Below, piece by piece: positions 1-11,200 of a stretch of 64,000 bases of DNA. The DNA comes from Micractinium sp. NFX-FRZ. Taxonomy: Eukaryota > Chlorophyta > Trebouxiophyceae > Chlorellales > Chlorellaceae. The DNA is taken from the NCBI GenBank assembly GCA_029339195.1, contig JAPTJF010000021.1, forward strand, positions 62,001-126,000, written 5' to 3'. The translations under genes and the position numbers were made by a program. The notes under the pieces were generated by a model, which was not told where the DNA came from, made no database searches, and was given only the letters and a program-made list of their open reading frames with translations. Numbering within the stretch: the first letter of the stretch is position 1; each line of letters opens with the position of its first letter.

Positions 1-2181
1 GCCCTACCTGGGGCTGCAGCTGGGTGACTGCGGCACTAAGGGAGTCCACGACGTCTGCCGCCTGCGCCTGTGCCGCCGCCTCGCCCCGCCGCCCTGCCAG
101 CAGCCGGTTGCGCGCCGGCAGCAGCGCCGCCTGCAGCCCCTCCACCGCTGCCGGCAGCTGCTGCACGCAGGCAGCAGCTGAGGCCAGCTGCTGGGCAGCC
201 TGCCGCGCTTCTGCCGCCATCTCGGGTGCGGCCCCCACACCCTCCTCGCCTTCTGCCGACGCCAGCTCTGCAGCCCGCCGCTGCGCCGCCAGCAGCTGCG
301 CTGCCCACTCGCCACTGCCGGCTAGCTGTGGGAGCAGCTTGGCCAGCGCTGGCGGCAGCTGCTGGCTGGACTTGACAAGAGGCAGCGCCAGGGCAGCAAA
401 GCTGGCAGCTGCATTGCTGCCTGCTGCCTCAGCTGACTGCATAATGCTGGTGGCCTCCTGGCGCCGTAGCCTCAGCTGCTGCAGCTCACCCGCAGCCGCC
501 GACACGCCCAGCTCAGCTGCCGCGTAGCTGCCCTGCAGCTGCTGCATCTGCCGCAGTAGCTCGCTGTACCGCCTCCACCCCAGCTGCTGCTCTGCCTGGT
601 ACCGGTCCACCACTGCTGCTGCCTGCTCCTGCGGCTGCTGCTGGGCTGGCGCTGCGCCCGCCACGTCAGCGGCACCCGCCAGCTCAGCGCCCGGCTGCGC
701 ATCCGCTGTGCGTGAGGCCTCAAACTGCAGTACTGCCTGGCTGATCTCCAGCAGGCTGGCGGCCGCCCTGCCCGCCGACTGCAGCCACTGCTGCTGGTGC
801 CGCAGCTGCTGCTGCAGCGCAGGGGCGGCGTAGGGCACCGCCGCCGCCACCTCTGCCTCCAACTGCCGCCCCGTCGCTGCCAGCTGCTGCTGCCACTGCT
901 TCAGTGGCTCCTCCAGGCTCTGCAGGGTGCCTGTGCCCGCCAGAAGCTGCTGCAGAATCTGCTGCCGGCTGCCGCGCAGCTCCCACGCCGCCACCGCAGG
1001 GTGCACGGGCGGCACCGTGGCCCCCGCCGCCGCCGCGGCGGCCGCGCTGAGCTCCGCCCCTGCCAGCAGGGCATCTGTTGCATCGCAGGCTTCCGCTGGC
1101 AGCAGGTGCTCATTCAACCACTGGAAGGCTGCTAGCTCTGAGCAGTGCTGCTGCCGCAGCTGCTGCGCCTGCTGCAGTGCCAGGGCGCTCACATACTGCA
1201 CAGCGTCCACAGCAGCAAGGACGCCTGTGGCCTCTGCTGCCGCCGCCAACAGCCCTGCGAGCTGGCCCGTGCCGCTGCCTGCTGCGCTGCCGTCTGGCAG
1301 CTGCTGGCTCGGCCCAGCGGCCCTGTCCAGGCCCAAAGGCTGGGACAGCCGCTCCTGGCTGCTACCCTCTCCAGCCCCCTCCTCAAACTCGTCAGTCCCT
1401 GGCTCCAAAGATCCCTCGAGCAAGTCGTCTGCAGGACAGGTGGAACCAAGGGAACCAGCCAGGAGGTTTAAAAGGGAAAGTGACAGGCAAGATGGTGCAG
1501 GTGCGAGGCATGCAGCTGCACAGCTAGGGCGCTAGGCATCTCTCCAAGCGCAACTTGCAAGACTACTGGACACGGTGGGAGAAGTTCATAGCCCCGCCTC
1601 TCAATTGCTGCGCCACACCCATCCCAAACCACCCACCTGCTCCTGCCAGGCCTTCGTCAAAGTCCAGGAAAGGGACCAGCTCGGGCGCGGCAGCACCCAT
1701 GCTCGCTGCACTGCCGCCCCCAGGATGGCGCCCGCCTGGTGCTGCTGAGCTGGCGTGGTGCTGCTGAGCTGGCGCGAGCTCAAGCTCCTCTTCCAAGCCG
1801 CCCAGCAGCACGTCAGCACCGGGGAGGTCAGCATCAAAATCTGTGAAAGCCACGAGCTCTGCTGGCGGTGCTTGCTGTGCTGCCATTTGAGACGCTGGCT
1901 GGCCTGGTGTCGTCGGCGGATGGCTTCCCGCTCCTGCTGCTGCTGCAGCGGCGGCGTCCAGCCCCGCCCGGCGGGCCAGGCTGGGCGCTGTCGCACGCAG
2001 GTGCTGCGCGGTGCTGCCTAGGGCTGCTGCCAGGGGAGGCAGCAGGTGCTGTGCCACTTCGGCTGCGACCGCTGCTGCCAGCGCTGCACTGCACTGCTGC
2101 CACGGCGCGACTGCTGTGGCTGCTGCTGCTGTGGGCTCAGCATCGGGGGCTGCCGTGCGGCCGTCACTCCTGCCAGCAGCA

Positions 2182-2217
<36 letters not shown>

Positions 2218-5200
2218 ACTGCATCTTCCAGCTCTTGCCACACGCTCACCAGGCTGCCTGCCAGCAGCATCTGCTGTGCTGCCAGCGACGGCTGCTCAGC
2301 GGGCGGCAGCAGCAGCTGGGCAGCCACCTGAGCACGCTGCAGCCCCTGCAACAGCGCTGCCACCGCTGGGTGCTCTCCTGCGACCGCCAGCAGCGGCTGC
2401 ATGGCCGCCACTGCTGCTCGCTCCTCTGCCGCAGGCCCAGCAAGCGCCCCCTGCTGCTCTGCCGCTTCAAGCTGCTCTGCAGCCGCCGCCACAGCCGCCG
2501 ACACCTGCGCCGCAGCGGCGGGCGTGTGCAGGAGTGCCAGCAGCGCCGGCAGCAGCAGCTGCAGTTCTGCTGCGGCGGTGCTGACGCTGTCAGCTGCCTG
2601 CACTGCCTCTGACAGCCAGCCCAGCAGGCTGCCGCCGTCTGGGGTGAGGAACAGAACCTCTGACGTGGCATCCCTCACAGCCACCGCCACGCTGGCATAA
2701 CCCAGGATCACCCGCTGCACACCCTCAAGCAGGGCAGGTGAACTGCCCCCTGCCGCCCCCTCTGCCGCACCGCCCGCCTCCTCCTCCTCCTGTGCCGCCA
2801 CAGCCAGCCGCATCACCGCGTCTTCCTGACCCTCGCTGAACGCCGCAAACGCCAGCGCCAGGGCCGCCGCCCCGCGCTCCCGCCCCAGCGGTGAGGGCGC
2901 CAATGATGCTGCCGCCCAGGTGCCGACAGCTGCCTCAACCATCCGCTGCTTGCAGTCGGCTGCAGCCAGGGCCACATCCACTCTCTCTAGCTGCAGCTCA
3001 GACGCTGTGCTGCTCAGCTGCTCTGAGAGGCCCACCACGGCCGCCGCAGCCGCCGCCAGCGGGCGCCAGGCGGACGCCAGCTCGGCGCGGTCACGCCGAC
3101 GTGGCGCCAGCTCAGTGGCACGCTCAAAGCCCTGCAACCCAAGAAGGCAGCAAGGGCATGTGCAAGCTCAAGCTCAGTGGTGGGTACATGCCCGAGGAGC
3201 CAGGCAGGCAAGCTGTTCTCAAACCCGGGAGGGGGATAGGCACCCAGCCAGGCACCGCCCCCTCCGCTGCGCCCGCTGTGCACAAGCTGTTCTCTGAAAA
3301 ATTTGAGGGCAGGCATCCTGGCAGGCAGTGGCCCCTTTCCTTTTCCCCCGGTGACCAACCTACCTGAGGGATGGGAAGGTCCATGGCAGCCTGGAAGGCA
3401 GCCAGCCAGTGGGCATGCTGGCTGCTGCCTGCATAGCCAGTGCCCCCCAGCAGGCAGGCCGCCGCCGCGGCGTACTGCTGCAGCGCTGCGGCCAGCTGCT
3501 GGGCAGATGCCGCCTGCTCCCGCAGCAGCTGCTGCCCCTGCTTGTCGGCAGCCGCCGCTTGAAGCAGCAGGCCAGCTGGCAGGGGGGCCTGCGAGGGCAG
3601 CATGCCCAGGGCCGTGTGCAGTATGCTGCCTGCCCCATCAGCGGCAGCATTGCCTGCTCCTTGGGCAGTGACCAGCAGCAGGGGTGCGGACCCGGCTGCC
3701 GCAGCCGCAGCTGGGTCTGCGGCCGAAGCGCCCGTCAGCAGCGCTGCGGGAGGGTTGACCAGCAGCAGCGGCAGGAGCGCATGGTGCCGCTGCTGCCAAG
3801 CCTGCAGGAGGGACCGACGGGCAAAAAGAAGGCAAGATGAGAGGTCCCGCCGCTTCATGCCAGCACTTGCCACTGCCGCATTCTTGCAAGTACTGCAAAA
3901 CCCTACATCGCACTGGTCAGCTACCGATGCTTACCTGGCACTCTTGCAGGTTGGATTGCAGGCGCGCCGCTAGCGGCTGCGCCTCCACAAGCAGCCTGTT
4001 TAGCAGAGCCTGACCCTCCTCAGCCTGCACCGCAACCGCCTGCTCCTGCGCCGCCGCGCTGCTCAGCGTCGCCTGGCAGCGCTGCAGCAGGCCGTGCGAT
4101 TCTGCCGCCGCCGCCGCTGTGCCCGCTGCCGCCAAGAACTGCTGCACATATGCGCTCAGCGTGCTGCCAGCGGCCCCCAGCGCTGCCCCCGCGGCTCTGG
4201 CGGCGGCGGTCAGCGCGTCGGCAGCGTGTGCTTGGCGCGTCGAGAACAGGCGCATGGCCAGGGCATGAGCAAATGCCTGCAGGAGCAAGGCAGATGCAGG
4301 GGGGAGCTTGGGTGGGCTGGGTGGGAAGGGATGCAGGCACGATGCACATGCACAGACGATGCAGTGCAGGACCATTGAGGCAATCAAGCCCCAGGAGCAA
4401 GCATCGAGCTGCTCAGTTGCCCAGGCAGCGGCCTCGCGACAATGGGCACCATGCAACTGCGGCCTCAGAGCACTGCATCGCAAGGGAGGCACCCCTCATC
4501 CCTGGCTTGCCTTGCTGGCTGCTTTGGACTCCGCCTCCGACTGCCAGTCCACCCCAGCGTCAAGCAGCGCCGCCTCAAGCAGCGCACACAGCGGCGCTGA
4601 GTTGGCACGCAGCACGCCCAGCGCGCGCTCACACCCCCGCCGGAACCCGCCCTCCACACCTGCGGGGGTGGAAGCGACACGACTCCTGGGCTGTTTTAGC
4701 AGCAAGCATGTGAGGAATACGAGCACAGAAAGCACGGGACAGCTGCAGGCGAGGACATATGGCTCAGGGCAGAGAGCTCGGAGGACGGCCGAGCTGGCAG
4801 CGCAGCGCAGCGCAGCACAGCGCAGCATGGGGCAGCACCCACCGGTGACGCCCAGCGCCGCCACCAGCGTGTGTGTGAGGCGGAAGGGCACCACTTCTGG
4901 CACCTTGAGCTGCAGCCCCCTGCGTTACGCAATGCCGGCGCGGTGGGAGCAATCGATTGGGGGCAGGGGAGGCAGTCAGTGGCAGCTGCAGAGGCATGTA
5001 CATCATCCCGGTGGCACCCTAGGACGGGCCAAGTGGAGGGGCTGGGTGCACTGTGACAAATTAGGCTCAGCATCGGCGTAGTTCAGCGCACCTCGGCAAC
5101 ATGCAATACATTTGTGTCTCTTTCACGATGCACTGCATGGGCTTGAGCACGAGCAAGCACAGGCTGTCCTGGCCAGGCACCTTCCGGCCCCTACCTCTCG

Positions 5201-8200
5201 AACACGACAGAAAAGTCGATGTGCACGAGGCAGGCGTGGCGGCGGTGCAGCAGCATATTGTCCAGGTGGCGGTCGCCCAGCCCCAGCAAGTGGCCAATCT
5301 GCAGAGGTTGGTGCAGTGAAAAGGTAGTGGGGAATGGGCAGGGCGGTCACCGGGAGAGGAGAGTGTCTGCTCAACTGGCGGAAGTCGCGCCGGCATGGCT
5401 GGGCGACAGGTGGCGGCGCCAGGCCGGAGGGCCGCTAACTGCGCTGCCGCTCGAAAATCGACCGGTTCGTCGGTCCTGTCCCTCTTGGCGCAGGTCTTGA
5501 CCTTGCAAGGGCCCCGCTGGGTTGTGCACTGGTATCACGCGATGGCTCTCCTGGAGAGCCTGAAGCGGGCGGACATCAAGTCGCAGAGAACCTTCCTCAA
5601 CCATGAGCTGGACGAGGCCACCGCGAACACGCTGTTCGGCGGTATTTGCGACGGGCTGAAGAATGGCTCTCTGAAAGTGTACACGCCCGTCGCAGACGGC
5701 GCGGAGCAGGTGGCAAACTTCTTCTTGTGAGTGGGCCAGCGGGCCGCCAAGACGGCGGGTTGCTGAGGGTCACACCCAGCGGCGGCGGCACCGCCGCCAG
5801 TGGCGGGCCAGGACGGTGCCCCTCCACCAAAGCCCCTGCCCCACCCCCCTCCACACCGCAGGAAGGTGGTGTCGTTTGGGATGTACAAGCCGAGCAAGGA
5901 GGATGCGCCCACGCTGCCCGCCGACGTGATCACACCACCGGGCGCCGATGCGCAGGATGGCGCGGAGGCAGCGGGCACTTCCGTCACCTCCCGCATCAGC
6001 AGCAGCGTCAGCTCAGCCAGCGGGGGGGGAAACGGCGTGGAGGGCAGCTCGCCCTCCGACATCCGCCGGCTGTCGGGGCTATACCGAGTGGACTACCAGG
6101 TGAGGCAGGGGCGTGAGAGCGTGCAGGGCGGGGGACACAGCCGCAGCCGCGGTGGCGGCCACGGGGCACTTCTTGGGCTGCGCAGCGGGCACATTCGTCC
6201 CGCTGCCACGCCACGCTGCCCAGCCGCGGTGACCACTGGGCAGCGCGTGGCCTGCAGCGGGCACTTCCGTCCTGCTGCCCCGGAACACTGCCCAGGGAAG
6301 GCGGGCAGCAGCCGCCTTGCTGCCTGGCAGATCAGGTTCACTCCCCAGGCGGCCCCGCCCACGCCGCCTCCCACCACATGTTGCGCCATCGCTGAGCCCT
6401 GTCTCCAACCCCATGCCTCCGCCTCCCGTCCCTCCCACCCCCTCCCCCCCGCGCCCCTCCCCCCGCAGCGCTACCCCATCCACGGCTACATCAAGCTGCC
6501 CTACGCGCTGCAGCCGTTTGTGCAGCTGCCCATCATGGACCACGTGGTGGTGGTGGCCAAGCCCAGCGGGGACGTGTCGGGGGGGCTGGAGAAGTACCGG
6601 GAGGTGAGGCGGAGAAGTACCGGGAGGTACGCGCGAGAGGGGAGGGTTCAGATGTGCGGCTGGCAACCCTTGCCGCATGCTCGTCTCCCCTCACTGGGTG
6701 TGCACTGGGGGGCGGAGGTGCTCCCTAGCCACTCCTTCTGTGAAAAGAAATAACCAGGGGTGGGGTGAAGGCGGCCAAGCCAAGCCAAGCAAAGCGGGGA
6801 TGTGGCCGGGCGGGTGCATTTTCCAGCGCCCATTCTGCCCTGCCCACCCAGCCCCGCCCCGCAGGCGGTGCCCAAGCCGGAGCGCGCGGCGGCGCCCATT
6901 TTTGCGGTCATTGACGCCCCCGGCAAGAAGATCAAGGACAAGGGCTACCTCTGGATCGAGGTCAGGCACCACGGTGTTTCACGGTTTTAAGGAGCAAGAG
7001 CGGGGAGGCTGCGGGTGGTGTGAAGGAGGAACTGGTGCCGCTGCGGTCCGACTGATGGGGCTGCTATGATGGGAGAGAGGGGGCGGCTGGTGCTGAGTGG
7101 CCTCCCACACTCATTCTGATGAAGGCCAGCTAACACACAGCACCCCGCCCCTGCCTCCCGCCCCCACAGAATCCCCCCCTCTGCTCAGACAACTCCTGTG
7201 CCCCACCTCCTTCTCCCCCTCAGATCCCCCTCTCCGACATCTTCAAGCTGGACGTGAGCGAGATGAAGAGCATGGATGACTACGCCAAGCTGCTGTCCAG
7301 GAAGGCGCGGTGGAACTTCAAGGACAGGCAGAAGAAGTGAGCAAGGGGGGACGGGCAGGGGGCGGTGCCCCTGCCCCGCATGTGCCCCTTCTGATAAGAG
7401 CTGCCGGGGTGCGACCAGACGATGCGTCTGCTCAGGGTGACTGACGCCCCTTCTTTGCCCCTCGCGGACGCCCCGCTTGCGCCTGCCTGTCCGGCTGCAG
7501 GTTTGTGCAGGGCCTGACGTGCGAGTACGTCCCCCTGCCGGAGGGCAGCAAGGAGCTGGTGGACCTGCTGTGGCCGCTGTACAAAAAGTGGGTGCATGGG
7601 GAGGGGGTAGCTGGGTGCGCTGCTGGCGCAGGACCTCAGGCCGCAGCAGCAGCCACTGGGGTGTGCGCCCGGCAGTCAAGCAGGCAGGCAGACGGCCTGT
7701 TTGCGCCGCCCACCGCAGCGCCCAGCACATGCTTCCCCTCCCCCATGCTCACGCTTGCACCACCCTCCCGCCTGCATCCCCCCCTCTGCAGCACTGGAGA
7801 GCGCAACGGCTTCACCGTGCTGACGGAGGAGGAGTTTTACGACTTCCACCTCACAACGCCAGACCTCAACGTCATGCTCGTCAAGGTGGGCGGGAGACAA
7901 GGGAAGCGGCAGCGGTGGTGTAAGGTGCAACGTCACGCTCGTCACGGTGGGACCGGGTGGGCGGGTGCCTGGGCGCGGACGGTGCTTTGGTGGCACACCG
8001 CCTGGGGTGCGCCTCCTCCGGCATGAACATAAGGGCGCGACGGCATGGCTCGCTGCCCGTGCACTTTCTTCCCTTGCTCTGGCGTGCCTGTCCCGCCCCC
8101 ACCCCACCTGGCCCCCTCCACCCTGCCCCCCGCTCCCCGCAGGACAAGGACACGGGGGCAATGGTGACCTTCTGCACGGGAGTGCGTGCAGGGGAGACGC

Positions 8201-11200
8201 TGATGCCGATGTGGTGCGGCACCGACTACGAGAACGAGAAGAGCCGCATCTGCTCCTCCTACTTCAACATGCTGTACGAGGTGGGTGGGAGGGTGGGCGG
8301 GCCTTTCGTGGCCTTCCATGGCCTTTCAAAAAGAGGCAGCATGAAAGAGGTTGTGGTGAGGGGTTGTAGAGGCGCCCCTGCTCCCTACCACGGCAACGTG
8401 CGTGGTGGAGGCTGACTCGGGGGTTGTGCCCGGAAGGGGAGCATGCGGGGCTTGTTCGCCCCGCCATGGCCAATTGGCAGTTGTGCACAGATCCCCTGGT
8501 CTGCCTTCCATCCGCCCTACGCCCTGAACTCAACCCCGCCTTGCTCCCCGTCCGCCCCTTGCTCCCACCTGCCGCAGTACGTCAAGATCGGCATAGCGGA
8601 CCCCACCATCAAATGGATCGACCTGGGGGCCTCACGCCGGTCCGCCAAGACCGCCATTGGATTCACCGGCTACCCCGTCAGGTGCGTGGCTGTGTTGTTC
8701 ACTTTGATGCGTTTGTTTTGGCTGTGAGGGGCAGCGGCCAAACAGGCAGCGAGTGCCCGGCGCTGGGTGGAGCAGGGAGGCAGCGGCAGCGCCTGCATGT
8801 GGCGGCTGCGCAGCACGGCTGCAGCTCTAGAACGGCGCTATGGGTGCGGGCTTTGGCAGGTCCTTCATGCACGGAATGCTGCTGCCCTGTCCCTGCCCAA
8901 ACGCCTTGTACTCGTACTGCACCCCAGGCGCCCGCCATGCGCGCATCTGCAGCATCTGTACCCCCAATACAAGAACAGCACTTCTGCCGCTCCTGCTCAC
9001 ACGCTCCTCCCGCAATCCCCTGTCCGCCCTGCCTCCCCTCCCCCACTCTGCAGCATCTACATCCGGTGCAAGAACAGCGTGCAGGAGGCGCTGTACACGC
9101 AGATGATGGCCATCTACTTCAAGAAGGACGAGCTCATCAACGACCCATGAACTGGCTACTGATGAGCTTTGGGGCGACCGTCTACTTCAACAACCATCTC
9201 TGTTTTGGAGAGACGAGCTCGTTATCAACCCATGCAGATCCGTCCAACAGCTCAGAAACATCACACTTCAATGCGCATCCACTGCACCCCCTCAACTGCC
9301 ATTGAGCTGATCAGCAGCAACCCCAGCCTCCTCACTGAACACAAATTTCACGCTGATGTCTGACTTCCAGCCGTCCAAAAGTGAAACCATGTTTTTCCAG
9401 AGCGCCGCGCCCCGCCGGAGGTGTGGCATTTGGCCGTCCAGTTCAAAGCGCCTTGACGTGGGGCTGCGCTTCTCAGCTGTACTTTCACTCCCTGCTTCCC
9501 TCGTGCACGCTTGCCACCCAAACTGTATGTGCGTGCAGCAGCTACAGTAGTCATCCCAATATCAGCGTCCGCTTAACACGCCCTCCCTGTAAACCTGCCC
9601 CTCCAAAACGTACGCTCAGAAAGTGAAAAGTCAGCTGGGGCCCCAGGACGGACTCACCAGGCTGAGCGGCCGCTCCACCCCCTGTTGCCCCTAAGCTAAG
9701 CATCACCAGGAATAGCATATACAGAACGGCATATAGGCAGCACTCACCATGCTCATTGCGGCAGCAGACCCTGCGAAGCGGCGCTGGCGTTGCCACCACT
9801 CCGCGGCGCCGCTCGACCCCAGCCACACCTCGCGCCACAGCAGCTGGCGGTCGACTGCTTGGCAACACGGGAGGGATGTGGGACAAGGGGTCAGAAGAGA
9901 GGAGTGCAGTAGCAAGGGGGCAGAGTTACAGCGGAGCAGGAGTCCCCTTTCTTGGATCCACACCAGATTTGAGGCAGCCCACCTGTTTGCTGCATGCTGT
10001 CCAGCACGCGGGCCAGCTTGGGCAGGGGCCAGGCGTCACGTGGGGTGGTCGGGTCGATGCCAGCCTCCTGAAAACACAGGCGGAAGTAGGGCACGCAGGT
10101 GTGCGAGGCAAAGCGGGGACGAAAGCAAGCTGACAGGGTGGACGGGAGACACGCAGGCGGTCAGGCGGGGCCAGGCAGGCAGGCAGGCAGGCCGCTGGCA
10201 GGCCCAAGGGCAGGCACGCAGTTTGCCAGGCTAAATGGATGCCTGTTTGCAATGCGATGGCAGCTTTTGCACCTTGAGTTTGGCATAGAAGAGATCCACA
10301 GGACGGAGCTGCAGCTGCCTCTGCAGCTGCGCCTGCTGGGCCTGCTGCGCTTGCAGCTGGACCGCCGCGGGGCCGCGAGGTACGAGTCCCGCCTGCTGCG
10401 CTGCCGCCTCCTGCTGCTGGGCGGCTGCGGCCGCTGCAGCCAGCAGGCGCTGCCGGTGCGCGCGGCCCTGCTGCCAGGACGTGTACACCTCAAACAGCGG
10501 CACGGTGCCCTCCACCCACTGCAGCAGCATCCAAGCAGAGTGGAGCAGCAGCCATACATGAGTTGCAGTCAGGCAACAGGAGCTTGCATATACACGCAGA
10601 GCAGAGTGCAAATGGACGCAGGGCAGCAACAGCGGCGGCAGCAGCACCACGCACACAAGACAGGGACACGTCCAGTGGGCAAGCGATGGCCACAGCAGCA
10701 CTTGCACCATGCCTGCTTGCCAACTTGCCTGCACCAGGCCGACGCGGCTGCCCAGCGGAGTGACTTCAAAGCAGTGCACCCCCAGGGCCTCGCTGCCACC
10801 GCAGCCGCTGCTGCCAGTGCTCTTGGCAGCATCGCTGGGAGCTTGCAGCGCAGAGTGGCAGGCGCGCAGCAGCTGCATGAGCCGAGCCTCTGCCCGCAAG
10901 TCTTCCCGCCCCTGCAGGAGAACGGCAGGGCGGACAGAGGGGGAGGCAACGTTGGTGCAGAAGAATCCAGCGGTTCAGAGGCACATGAGCGTTCACGAGC
11001 GGAGGGTGCCTGGCCATCAGACAGCAGTGGGCCCGAGAGGGGGCTCATGCATCGGCAAGCCAGGGCTGGATGCGCAAGAGGGACACACCTCCACAGCACA
11101 ACATCACAGGTGCCCCTCACCTTGAGCAGGAAGGAGTGCTGGGTGCCGTCGCTGGCGAGGAGGCGCAGGCGCTTGGGGCGGGTCTTGGTTGGGAGGACGG

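Larger units (their letters stand above)
5299..9747 (-). other. 4.4 kb SMG1 intron 12, host of an antisense gene
   Basis: The donor gtgagt begins at 9747 and the acceptor cag ends at 5299 on the minus strand. Joining the flanking exons gives SAAAMSM + IGHLLGLGDRHLDN, a gapless match to the PIKK pattern just before the catalytic loop, so both boundaries are firm. Other SMG1 introns here are a few hundred bases or less. The interval contains the whole coding region of the plus-strand gene at 5395-9150 and a TGTAA signal for it at 9588. Confidence 0.9.
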
